NCBI GenBank assembly: GCA_902619495.1
Contig: CACNEM010000001.1
Span: forward strand, 92,259 to 156,258
Origin: an uncultured Pelagibacteraceae bacterium
Lineage (GTDB): Bacteria > Pseudomonadota > Alphaproteobacteria > Pelagibacterales > Pelagibacteraceae
Length of the DNA stretch: 64,000 bases
Direction: 5' to 3'
Numbering within the stretch: position 1 is the first letter of the stretch; every line of letters begins with the position of its first letter. Below, piece after piece: positions 37,290 to 45,385 of the stretch. The position numbers and the translations under genes were made by a program. The notes under the pieces were generated by a model that was not told the origin of the DNA, did not search any database, and worked only from the letters and a program-made list of their open reading frames with translations.

Positions 37290-39842
37290 ATGAAAAAGAA
37301 AATAATAATAACAGGTGGATTAGGTTATATTGGCACTGAATTATGTAAACTTTATTCAGGAGTTAGTTGGAATCATGAAATAATTGTTATTGATAATAGA
37401 TTTATTTCTGAACGTATAAATCAACTACGAAACTGGAATATAGAATTTGTGCAAGGAGATATTCTTGATAGAGAACTTGTAACAAAATACTTTAAAGATG
37501 CAGATACTGTTCATCATTTAGCAGGAATTACAGACGTTCCAAGAGTAAAAAGTGAATCTTCTCAAATTCAAGATGAAAGAATAAAAGAAGTAGCTGAAAA
37601 AGGAACTCAAAATATTTTAGATATAATACCAAAAAAGTGTAAAATAATTTTTCCATCAACTCATGTTGTCTATGAGGGAATTAATGAGGTAAAGACCGAT
37701 ATTAAAGAAGAGGAAAAAACTAACCCAATTTTATCTTATTCAACATCTAAAGACATAAATGAAAAACAGTTAAAAAAATCTGGAAAAAATTTTGTAATTT
37801 TAAGGCTAGGATCAGTTTACGGTTATTCAACAGATACGATGCGTATGGATATCATGCCAAATTTATTTTCAAAAATTGCATCTCAAAACGGAACAATAAA
37901 AATGTTTGCAGGTGGTAGGCAGATAAAAAGTTTAGTGCCTTTAATTGATGTGGCGAGATGTTTTAAATTCATGGAGGAGAAAAATGAAATTAATTCTGAA
38001 ATTTTTAATCTCACAAAAGACACTATAACAGTTAAAGGAGTTGCTGAAATCTGCAAAAAATATAATCCAAAAATAAACCTCAAAGAAACTAATGATGAAA
38101 TTCCAAATTTAGGTTTTTCATTGTCTAATAAAAAATTATTAAATACAGGCTTTGAGTTTCTTTATAACTTAGATCAGAATATCAAAGAGATGATAGAGAA
38201 ATGGTCAAATCAAAATATTGTAAAAGATTTGGAGTACGTGAGAGATGGTGAAAACCTTTTTGTAGATAGTAGAGGTTCAATAAGCAATCATGAGTTGACT
38301 GAGCCCATTAATTTAATTGGATTAATTGAATCTAAAAAAGGAACTATTAGAGCAAATCATTATCACCCACAACAAGAACAAAAATGTTTATTTACCAAAG
38401 GTCAAATTATAGAAGTTTTTCAAGATATTTTAAATCCTGGTGCCCCAAAAATTACACAAGTTGTAAATGCAGGTCAGCTTTCGGTAATCAAACCAAATGT
38501 TGCGCATACAATGGTTTTTTCAAAAGATACTACATTTTTGAATCTAGTTAGAGGAGAAAGAGATCATGAAAATTATGGAATTACTCATACTATAAAACAT
38601 GTATTTGTAGATGAAAAAGAAAAAAACTTGTTATTAGGATGCTATAAATTTGAATGTAGATCATGTGGTAATCAAGATTTGAAGAGAGTCGTATCTTTAG
38701 GTTATCAACCTCTTGCAAATAATTTATTAAAAAAAAAAAATGATAAATGTGAACTTTATCCTTTAGAAGTTAATTATTGTAAAAAATGCCATAATTGCCA
38801 ATTATCAGTCTCAGTGGACCCAAAAAAAATGTTTTCAAACTACCTTTACACTTCATCAACCTCAAAAATATTTAGAAATCACTTTATTGATGCTGCAAAA
38901 AAATATTTAAAAGAATTAAAATTAAATAAGAAAAAATCTCTGATAATTGATGTTGGAAGTAATGATGGGGTTGCGTTAAAACCCTTTTTAGATATGGGTT
39001 TTAAAAATGTGCTTGGCATCGAACCTGCAAAAAACTTGGCGAAACTTGCTAATAAAAATAAGATCAAAACTTTCAATGGTTTTTTAGAGAAAAAAAACTT
39101 AAAAAAAATTAAAAAAAATGCGGACTTAATTTTAGCATCAAATGTTTTTGCACACTCCGATAAATTAAAAGAAATGGCTAATTGTATGCTTTCACTTTTA
39201 AGCAATAAAGGAACAATTATAATTGAAGTTCAATATTTAATGAATACCTTAAAAGATTTAACTTTTGATAATATTTATCACGAACATTATAATTATTGGT
39301 CTTTAACATCCTTAGTAAATTTTTTTAATCAATTTAACGCAAAAATAGTAAAATCAGAATGTGTAGATACTCATGGAGGATCACTGAGGATTTATATAAA
39401 GAAGGATAAAAAAGCAAAAGTCGATAAAAGTGTAAAAAAAATGCTTCAAGAAGAAGAAGATTTTGGCATAAAGAAATTTAAAACTTATAGAGACTTTGGA
39501 GAAAAAGTTTATAAAATCAGGGAAAACGTAAGAAAAAATATAAAAAAATTAAAAGAAAAAAATAAATTCATAATTGGATATGGTGCCCCAGCTAAAGCAA
39601 CTACTGCACTAAATTTCTTTAGAATATCAAATGAGATAGATTTTATTGTGGAAGATAATAAATTAAAACATAACAAATTTATTCCTGGAGTAAATATACC
39701 CATTCAAAGCAAATCAAAAGTTAAGAATAATGATAATACGCTTATTGTTTTAGCATGGAATTTTTTTAAAGATATTAAAAAAAATAATTTAAGTCTCTCG
39801 AATAATATAATTAATATTAAAGATCTTGAAGCTAATAAGTAA
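37290..39842 (+). CDS. Three-module sugar enzyme: SDR epimerase + cupin + C-methyltransferase
   Basis: An 850-residue fusion. Residues 1-308 are an extended SDR NAD-dependent epimerase/dehydratase (GGLGYIG 9-15, catalytic YSTSK 150-154). Residues about 309-445 are a cupin (ANHYHPQQEQK with His357/His359, VAHTM with His406). Residues about 450-850 are a sugar C-methyltransferase of the TylC3 type: zinc-binding Cys456, Cys459, Cys497 and Cys500, SAM loop DVGSNDG at 554-560, NIYHEHYNYWSL near 661 and the C-terminal GYGAPAKATT near 763. The first two modules have the layout of CapF. It likely makes a branched or deoxy nucleotide sugar; the product is unknown. Confidence 0.85.
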   Translation: MKKKIIITGGLGYIGTELCKLYSGVSWNHEIIVIDNRFISERINQLRNWNIEFVQGDILDRELVTKYFKDADTVHHLAGITDVPRVKSESSQIQDERIKEVAEKGTQNILDIIPKKCKIIFPSTHVVYEGINEVKTDIKEEEKTNPILSYSTSKDINEKQLKKSGKNFVILRLGSVYGYSTDTMRMDIMPNLFSKIASQNGTIKMFAGGRQIKSLVPLIDVARCFKFMEEKNEINSEIFNLTKDTITVKGVAEICKKYNPKINLKETNDEIPNLGFSLSNKKLLNTGFEFLYNLDQNIKEMIEKWSNQNIVKDLEYVRDGENLFVDSRGSISNHELTEPINLIGLIESKKGTIRANHYHPQQEQKCLFTKGQIIEVFQDILNPGAPKITQVVNAGQLSVIKPNVAHTMVFSKDTTFLNLVRGERDHENYGITHTIKHVFVDEKEKNLLLGCYKFECRSCGNQDLKRVVSLGYQPLANNLLKKKNDKCELYPLEVNYCKKCHNCQLSVSVDPKKMFSNYLYTSSTSKIFRNHFIDAAKKYLKELKLNKKKSLIIDVGSNDGVALKPFLDMGFKNVLGIEPAKNLAKLANKNKIKTFNGFLEKKNLKKIKKNADLILASNVFAHSDKLKEMANCMLSLLSNKGTIIIEVQYLMNTLKDLTFDNIYHEHYNYWSLTSLVNFFNQFNAKIVKSECVDTHGGSLRIYIKKDKKAKVDKSVKKMLQEEEDFGIKKFKTYRDFGEKVYKIRENVRKNIKKLKEKNKFIIGYGAPAKATTALNFFRISNEIDFIVEDNKLKHNKFIPGVNIPIQSKSKVKNNDNTLIVLAWNFFKDIKKNNLSLSNNIINIKDLEANK

Positions 39843-40362
39843 TTAAGTCTTTCCAAATCTCAAAAATATTTCTTATACTCTCAAAAAAATAATTTAAATA
39901 ATATTCTGACGCTGGTATATTTGCAATTATAAATCCCTGTGAAAAGTATAAAATACGCGACAAAGCAATCACAAAAACAATTAATATAATAAGCGAATTA
40001 TAAAATCCGAAAGAAACTTTTCCTTCCTCTTTTTTATTAATTTTTTTTATAGGTTGTGGGTCATCAAGTTTGATACCATGCTTTTTAGCTAGATATTCGG
40101 GTGAGTATAAACTGATTTCTCTTGATTTTTTTGTGGTAGGTTTTTTTATTTTTTTTTGTTTTTGTACTTTCTGTTGAGTCGGCTGAGGTTTTGAAACTAT
40201 TTTTTGTAGTTTTGAGATTGATTGAGGTTTTGTAACTTCACCTACAGGAAATTGTTTCCATTTTAAACCACAAAAACCGCATTGTACCAATCTACCAGAT
40301 GCTGGAATCGAGTTATCAGGTAGTGTAAATTTTTTTTCACCACAATTACAAGTTATAATCAT
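39832..40362 (-). CDS. Zinc-ribbon (MJ0042-type) single-span membrane protein
   Basis: A 176-residue protein with an N-terminal zinc-ribbon (TCNCGEKKFTLPD, then GRLVQCGFCGLKW; Cys5, Cys7, Cys28, Cys31), a Pro/Gln/Lys-rich linker and one membrane segment at about residues 124-146. MJ0042-type fingers head many alphaproteobacterial membrane proteins of unknown role. The first cysteine pair is spaced C-x-C rather than the usual C-x-x-C. Its end overlaps the fusion gene by 11 bases. Confidence 0.7.
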   Translation of the reverse strand: MIITCNCGEKKFTLPDNSIPASGRLVQCGFCGLKWKQFPVGEVTKPQSISKLQKIVSKPQPTQQKVQKQKKIKKPTTKKSREISLYSPEYLAKKHGIKLDDPQPIKKINKKEEGKVSFGFYNSLIILIVFVIALSRILYFSQGFIIANIPASEYYLNYFFESIRNIFEIWKDLITY

Positions 40363-40416
40363 AATATTTCAATAATACTGCTATTTATATAAATTACACT
40401 AAAATTTAAATACTTT

Positions 40417-40445
40417 TTTACTTTATAAAGTTTTTATTGTATATC
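40417..40445 (+). promoter_or_regulatory. Candidate promoter for the tRNA-Val/tRNA-Asp unit
   Basis: TTTACT (40417-40422) and TATATC (40440-40445) are separated by 17 bases; a start near 40452 would lie 11 bases before tRNA-Val. Each hexamer matches the sigma-70 consensus at four of six positions. The same transcript could continue into nuoA, since no terminator is visible after tRNA-Asp. Confidence 0.4.
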
Positions 40446-40462
40446 TCGATTTTATTTAATTG

Positions 40463-40538
40463 GGGCGGTTAGCTCAGTTGGTAGAGCATCTCGTTTACAC
40501 CGAGAGGGTCATAGGTTCGAGTCCTTTACCGCCCACCA
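40463..40538 (+). tRNA. tRNA-Val (UAC)
   Basis: A 76-base tRNA with encoded CCA. Acceptor GGGCGGT pairs with ACCGCCC, discriminator A. The anticodon stem TCTCG/CGAGA encloses loop TTTACAC, giving anticodon TAC. D-arm AGCTCAGTTGGTAGAGC and T-loop GGTTCGAGTCC are standard. Confidence 0.97.
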
Positions 40539-40546
40539 TTGAATAA

Positions 40547-40624
40547 GGGGGTGTAGCTCAGCTTGGTTAGAGCGCCTGCCTGTCACGCAGGAGGTCGCGG
40601 GTTCGAGTCCCGTCACTCCCGCCA
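40547..40624 (+). tRNA. tRNA-Asp (GUC)
   Basis: A 78-base tRNA with encoded CCA, eight bases after tRNA-Val. Acceptor GGGGGTG pairs with CACTCCC with one G-U pair; discriminator G, as expected for Asp. The anticodon stem CCTGC/GCAGG encloses loop CTGTCAC, giving anticodon GTC. The tRNA-Val/tRNA-Asp pair upstream of nuo is common in Alphaproteobacteria. Confidence 0.97.
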
Positions 40625-40628
40625 CTAG

Positions 40629-40647
40629 TTGATAATGATTTTCATCT
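40629..40647. promoter_or_regulatory. Second Fur-box-like sequence, upstream of nuo
   Basis: The 12-mer TTGATAATGATT found before the Suf operon recurs here, followed by TTCATC. The 19 bases from 40631 match the Fur consensus at 13 positions by my count. It begins five bases after tRNA-Asp and about 150 bases before nuoA. Confidence 0.25.
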
Positions 40648-40729
40648 AGCCAGTTATAATTAAGCATAATTTGATCAACATAATGCTTCTATCTGTCCTG
40701 TACTCTTTAATAATAAATGTTATAAATAT

Positions 40730-40775
40730 TACCTACTAATACAAGAATCCTTAAACTACGGTATTAAGGTAGGTA
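40730..40775 (+). promoter_or_regulatory. Alternative hairpins sequestering the nuoA ribosome-binding site
   Basis: Helix A pairs 40730-40742 (TACCTACTAATAC) with 40761-40775 (GTATTA, bulged AG, GTAGGTA), 13 base pairs around an 18-base loop. Helix B pairs CCTTAA (40749-40754) with TTAAGG (40764-40769) around a 9-base loop. The two exclude each other, and both cover the AAGGTAGGT (40766-40774) that is the likely Shine-Dalgarno, nine bases before the nuoA ATG. This suggests translational control; it could instead be a DNA operator. Confidence 0.45.
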
Positions 40776-40783
40776 TTAAAAAC

Positions 40784-41152
40784 ATGATTTATAATTTTTT
40801 ATCAGAATATTTATCAATAATAATTTTTTTATTCATTGCTTTGTTCTTAAGCATTGGGTTTATATTAGCAAATTATTTAGCATCCCCATCTAATCCAGAC
40901 CCTGAAAAGTTGTCCGCTTATGAGTGTGGTTTTGAAGCATTTGACGACTCGAGAATGGAATTCGATGTAAGATTTTATCTAGTTGCAATATTATTTATAA
41001 TTTTTGATTTAGAAATAGCTTTTCTTTTTCCGTGGGCTATATCTTTAGGCAATTTAGGTGCATTAGGTTTTTGGTCAATGATGATTTTTTTAGCTATTTT
41101 AACAATTGGATTTATTTATGAGTGGAAAAAGGGAGCTTTAGAGTGGGAATAA
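40784..41152 (+). CDS. nuoA: NADH-quinone oxidoreductase subunit A
   Basis: Membrane-arm subunit of complex I, 122 residues with three membrane helices. The conserved loop [43 protein letters not shown] (the last part is helix 2) is diagnostic. It is the first gene of a complete nuoA-N operon and is preceded by the structured leader described at 40730-40775. Confidence 0.97.
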   Translation: MIYNFLSEYLSIIIFLFIALFLSIGFILANYLASPSNPDPEKLSAYECGFEAFDDSRMEFDVRFYLVAILFIIFDLEIAFLFPWAISLGNLGALGFWSMMIFLAILTIGFIYEWKKGALEWE

Positions 41153-41679
41153 AATTTAATTTAAGTCCAAACAAAGAGAAACAAATTCCAGAGGAATTTA
41201 AAGATTTGGCGAAAGATTTTGCAGAAAAAGGTTTCATAACTACCTCGTCAGAAAACTTAATTAATTGGGCTAGAACCGGCTCATTACATTGGATGACATT
41301 TGGTCTTGCTTGTTGTGCGGTTGAAATGATGCAGACTTCGATGCCAAGATATGACTTAGAAAGATTTGGTGCAGCCCCTAGAGCATCGCCGAGACAATCC
41401 GATGTGATGATAGTGGCTGGAACTTTAACAAATAAAATGGCACCAGCTCTTAGAAAAGTTTACGATCAAATGCCTGAACCAAGATATGTTGTGTCCATGG
41501 GTAGTTGCGCTAATGGAGGTGGTTATTATCATTACTCATACTCTGTAGTAAGAGGATGTGATAAAATCGTTCCAGTTGATATTTATATTCCTGGATGCCC
41601 TCCTTCAGCAGAGGCCCTTCTTTATGGAATTTTACAACTTCAAAAAAAAATAAGAAGAGAAGGAAATATACAGAGATAA
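41143..41679 (+). CDS. nuoB: NADH-quinone oxidoreductase subunit B
   Basis: Carries the terminal cluster N2 that reduces quinone. From the GTG at 41143 it has 178 residues; GGGAG seven bases upstream supports this start over a GTG at 41122. Ligands are in [23 protein letters not shown] and VPGCPP-type [11 protein letters not shown]. It overlaps nuoA by 10 bases. Confidence 0.96.
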   Translation: MGIKFNLSPNKEKQIPEEFKDLAKDFAEKGFITTSSENLINWARTGSLHWMTFGLACCAVEMMQTSMPRYDLERFGAAPRASPRQSDVMIVAGTLTNKMAPALRKVYDQMPEPRYVVSMGSCANGGGYYHYSYSVVRGCDKIVPVDIYIPGCPPSAEALLYGILQLQKKIRREGNIQR

Positions 41680-41682
41680 TCA

Positions 41683-42300
41683 GTGAAAGAAAATTTAAAA
41701 AAATTAAAGAATTTAATTAACTCCGAGCTTACAGGCAAAGTTCAGAATTCATTTATTAAAGATGACGAGTTAACTATTGAAATAAATGAAAATGATTTGA
41801 TTGAAGTTACTCAATTTTTAAAATCTAATGAAAAATGTAAGTTCAGACAATTAATTGATATTGCAGGAGTTGATTTTCCGGAGAAAGAAAAACGTTTTAA
41901 ACTTATTTACCTTTTTTTATCTCATGAAAATAATTTTAGAATAAAATTATCAATTAACTTTACACCAAAACAACTTATAAATTCTTTAACAAAAATTTTT
42001 CCATCTGCCAACTGGATGGAAAGAGAGGTCTTTGATATGTATGGAATTAAATTCAAAAATCATCCTGATTTAAGAAGAATTTTAACTGATTATGGTTTTA
42101 AAGGTCACCCATTGAGAAAAGACTTTCCATTGACAGGATTTAATGAAGTGAGATACAGCGAGAAGGAAAAAAAAGTAATTTATGAACCAGTAAAGTTAGA
42201 GCAAAATTACAGAAACTTTGATTTTGAGAGCCCATGGGAAGGCACAAACTATATCAAAGAGTTGAAAAAAACAAAAAATAATAATGACAAAAAAAACTAA
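41683..42300 (+). CDS. nuoC: NADH-quinone oxidoreductase subunit C
   Basis: The 30-kDa subunit of the quinone-reducing module, 205 residues, separate from nuoD as in Alphaproteobacteria. The signature [43 protein letters not shown] (split here by function into docking and loop parts) is clear. Start is a GTG three bases after nuoB. It overlaps nuoD by 17 bases. Confidence 0.96.
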   Translation: MKENLKKLKNLINSELTGKVQNSFIKDDELTIEINENDLIEVTQFLKSNEKCKFRQLIDIAGVDFPEKEKRFKLIYLFLSHENNFRIKLSINFTPKQLINSLTKIFPSANWMEREVFDMYGIKFKNHPDLRRILTDYGFKGHPLRKDFPLTGFNEVRYSEKEKKVIYEPVKLEQNYRNFDFESPWEGTNYIKELKKTKNNNDKKN

Positions 42301-43459
42301 ATCATTGAACCTTAATTTTGGACCTCAGCATCCAGCAGCGCATGGAGTATTGAGACTTATATTAGAATTAGACGGAGAAATTGTAGAAAAAGCTGATCCA
42401 CACATTGGGCTTTTACATAGAGGAACTGAAAAGTTAATTGAGCAAAAAACTTATACTCAAGCCTTACCTTATTTTGATAGGTTAGATTATGTAGCTCCAA
42501 TGAACCAGGAACATGCTTTTGCTTTAGCAGCTGAGAAACTATTAAAAATAGAAGTTCCTATAAGGGCAAAATATATTAGGGTAATTTTTTGTGAAATTGG
42601 AAGAATTTTAAGTCATATTTTGAACGTTACCACCCAAGCTCTTGACGTAGGGGCTTTGACTCCTTCTTTGTGGGGTTTTGAAGAAAGAGAAACTTTAATG
42701 ACTTTTTATGAACGCGCCTCTGGATCAAGATTACATGCTAACTATTTTAGGACTGGTGGAGTTCATCAAGACATACCATTAAAGTTAGTTGAAGATATTG
42801 AAAAATTTTGCAAGTCTTTCCCAAAAATATTAGATGATCTAGAGAGTTTACTCACCGATAATCGTATATTTAAGCAACGAAACGTAGAGATTGGAATAGT
42901 TTCTAAACAAGAAGCTTTGGATCACAGCTTTTCAGGAGTTATGTTGAGAGGTTCTGGAGTGCCTTGGGACTTAAGAAAATCTCAACCATATGAGATATAT
43001 CAAGATTTAGATTTTAAGATTCCAGTAGGAAAAAACGGGGACTGTTATGACCGATATCTTTGTAGAATTGAAGAAATGAGAGAAAGCATTAAAATTATAT
43101 TACAATGTATAGACAAACTTCCTAAAGGACCTGTTAAATCTATAGATGGAAAAATATCTCCTCCAAATAGAGATGATCTTAAACAATCTATGGAAGCTCT
43201 GATACATCATTTTAAATTATTTACAGAGGGTTATAGAGTTCCTGAAGGTGATGTTTATACAGCAGTTGAGGCACCTAAAGGAGAGTTTGGTGTTTATCTA
43301 ATTTCTGATGGGAGCAACAAACCTTATCGATGTAAAATTAGAGCCCCGGGATTTTCGCATTTACAAGCAATGGATTATCTTATTCGTGGGCATATGTTAG
43401 CAGATGTTCCAGCTGTATTAGGATCTTTAGATATAGTATTTGGGGAGGTAGATCGATGA
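42284..43459 (+). CDS. nuoD: NADH-quinone oxidoreductase subunit D
   Basis: The 49-kDa subunit forming the quinone site with NuoB; 391 residues. Motifs include [14 protein letters not shown] with the quinone-contacting His, [31 protein letters not shown] and the C-terminal [14 protein letters not shown]. It overlaps nuoE by four bases (ATGA). Confidence 0.97.
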   Translation: MTKKTKSLNLNFGPQHPAAHGVLRLILELDGEIVEKADPHIGLLHRGTEKLIEQKTYTQALPYFDRLDYVAPMNQEHAFALAAEKLLKIEVPIRAKYIRVIFCEIGRILSHILNVTTQALDVGALTPSLWGFEERETLMTFYERASGSRLHANYFRTGGVHQDIPLKLVEDIEKFCKSFPKILDDLESLLTDNRIFKQRNVEIGIVSKQEALDHSFSGVMLRGSGVPWDLRKSQPYEIYQDLDFKIPVGKNGDCYDRYLCRIEEMRESIKIILQCIDKLPKGPVKSIDGKISPPNRDDLKQSMEALIHHFKLFTEGYRVPEGDVYTAVEAPKGEFGVYLISDGSNKPYRCKIRAPGFSHLQAMDYLIRGHMLADVPAVLGSLDIVFGEVDR

Positions 43460-44061
43460 GTTTGAAAAAAGTTCATGATATCCAACCCAAAGATTTTAAA
43501 TTTTCAAATGAAAATTTAAAAAAAGCTGAGGAAATTTTAAAAAAATATCCTAAAGAAAATAAAAAAAGTGCAGTAATGCCGTTTCTATATTTAGCACAAA
43601 AACAGAATGATAACTGGATACCGTTATCAGCCATGAAGTACATAGCGAAATTTTTATCGATGCCTTATATTTCAGTTTATGAAGTAGCAACATTCTACAC
43701 AATGTATAATTTAGCTCCAGTAGGAAAACATTTTATTCAAGTGTGCACTACAACTCCTTGCCTCATTCGTGGAGCAGATAAAATCGTGAAACTTTGTAAA
43801 GAAAAAATTTCACCTAATGAAAATCAAATCTCTAAAAATGGAAGTTGTTCTTGGATGGAGGTAGAATGTTTAGGTGCATGCGTAAGCGCTCCAATGATAC
43901 AAATAAATGAAAGTTATTATGAAGATCTTGATGAGAAAAGTACTATAGAAATTTTAGACTCGCTTATTAAAGATAAACCTTTAAAACCAGGTTCTTACAG
44001 AGGTCGTAAAAACACTGCTCCTGAAAAAGAATATTCAGCAAATGGAGAAAATTATGCTTAA
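43456..44061 (+). CDS. nuoE: NADH-quinone oxidoreductase subunit E
   Basis: The 24-kDa subunit holding the [2Fe-2S] cluster N1a in the NADH module; 201 residues. The thioredoxin-like cluster domain has ligands in [11 protein letters not shown] and [12 protein letters not shown]. The N-terminal helical part includes [20 protein letters not shown]. Its end overlaps nuoF. Confidence 0.96.
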   Translation: MSLKKVHDIQPKDFKFSNENLKKAEEILKKYPKENKKSAVMPFLYLAQKQNDNWIPLSAMKYIAKFLSMPYISVYEVATFYTMYNLAPVGKHFIQVCTTTPCLIRGADKIVKLCKEKISPNENQISKNGSCSWMEVECLGACVSAPMIQINESYYEDLDEKSTIEILDSLIKDKPLKPGSYRGRKNTAPEKEYSANGENYA

Positions 44062-45385
44062 ACCTGAAGATAAAATTTTTAAAAATTTGTACAACAACCA
44101 TGGATGGGAAATTAATTCTGCAATTAAAAGGGATGACTGGAAAGATACAAAAGATTTAATTTCTAAGGGAAGAGAATGGATTATTAATGAAATTAAAACT
44201 TCTGAACTAAGGGGAAGAGGTGGGGCCGGTTTTTCAACAGGTCTTAAATGGTCTTTTGCACCAAAGAAAGTCGGTTCAAGACCACATTATTTGGTAATCA
44301 ATGCTGATGAGTCAGAACCTGGGACTTGTAAAGATAGAGATATATTGAGATTTGAACCTCAAAAATTAATTGAAGGTTGTTTGATCGCTGGTTTTGCAGT
44401 AAATGCACACGTCTGTTACGTTTATATTAGAGGCGAATACTTAAATGAGGGTAAAAGACTTCAAGATGCAATTAACCAGGCATATGAAAAAAATTATTTG
44501 GGAAAAAATGCATGCGGTTCAGGTTGGGATTTTGACATTCATATTCATTATGGAGCAGGAGCTTATATTTGCGGTGAAGAAACCGCACTGTTAGAAAGTA
44601 TTGAGGGTAATAAAGGGCAACCAAGACTTAAACCCCCTTTTCCTGCTTTAGTTGGTCTATATGGGTGCCCAACGATAGTTAACAACGTAGAAACAATAGC
44701 AGTAGTTCCAACTATTTTAAGAAGAGGTGGTAAATGGTTTGCTTCTATTGGCAAACCAAAAAACACTGGAACAAAAATATTTTGTATATCCGGTAACGTA
44801 AATTCTCCTTGTAATGTTGAGGAGGAAATGGGAATTCCTTTAAAAGAACTAATTGAAAAACATGCTGGTGGTGTGATCGGTGGTTGGGAAAACCTTCAAG
44901 CTGTTATACCAGGTGGGTCATCAATGCCATTATTACCAAAAAATATTTGTGACACGATCACAATGGATTTTGACTCTTTAATTGAAAATAAAAGTGGATT
45001 AGGTACTGCAGGAATAGTTGTAATTAACAAAGATCAAGACATCGTTGAATGCATGGCCAGAATAGCAAGGTTTTATAAACATGAAAGTTGTGGACAGTGC
45101 ACACCTTGTAGAGAAGGTGTAGGTTGGATGTGGAGAATCCTTGACAGAGTAGTCAAAAGAAAGGCCACGTTTAGTGATATTGATTTATTATCTGATGTAA
45201 CAAAACAAATAGAAGGCCATACAATTTGTGCATTTGGAGAAGGATCTGCTTGGCCTGTTCAAGGATTATTAAGACATTTTAGAAAAGAAATCGAAAGTCG
45301 TTGTAGAGAGGAACCTTTAATTAAAAAAAGAACTAACAACCCTTATCTTGTGGATCAACATCTTTTGGAGAATAAGAATGCCTAA
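44054..45385 (+). CDS. nuoF: NADH-quinone oxidoreductase subunit F
   Basis: The 51-kDa NADH-binding flavoprotein. From the ATG at 44054 it has 443 residues; an in-frame ATG at 44042 would add four. FMN/NADH motifs [14 protein letters not shown] and [15 protein letters not shown], the [20 protein letters not shown] loop and the N3 cluster motif [16 protein letters not shown] (with a fourth Cys in HTICAFGEG) are present. Confidence 0.97.
   Translation: MLKPEDKIFKNLYNNHGWEINSAIKRDDWKDTKDLISKGREWIINEIKTSELRGRGGAGFSTGLKWSFAPKKVGSRPHYLVINADESEPGTCKDRDILRFEPQKLIEGCLIAGFAVNAHVCYVYIRGEYLNEGKRLQDAINQAYEKNYLGKNACGSGWDFDIHIHYGAGAYICGEETALLESIEGNKGQPRLKPPFPALVGLYGCPTIVNNVETIAVVPTILRRGGKWFASIGKPKNTGTKIFCISGNVNSPCNVEEEMGIPLKELIEKHAGGVIGGWENLQAVIPGGSSMPLLPKNICDTITMDFDSLIENKSGLGTAGIVVINKDQDIVECMARIARFYKHESCGQCTPCREGVGWMWRILDRVVKRKATFSDIDLLSDVTKQIEGHTICAFGEGSAWPVQGLLRHFRKEIESRCREEPLIKKRTNNPYLVDQHLLENKNA

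Larger units (their letters stand above)
40625..40783. other. Longest gene-free stretch: tRNA-Asp to nuoA leader
   Basis: 159 bases containing, in order, the Fur-box-like sequence (40629-40647), an inverted repeat AAGCAT/ATGCTT (40662-40667, 40683-40688) around a TTGATCAA palindrome, an 18-codon hydrophobic open frame (40683-40739), a possible -10 TATAAA (40721-40726) and the alternative hairpins over the nuoA ribosome-binding site. No intrinsic terminator was seen after tRNA-Asp. Confidence 0.5.
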
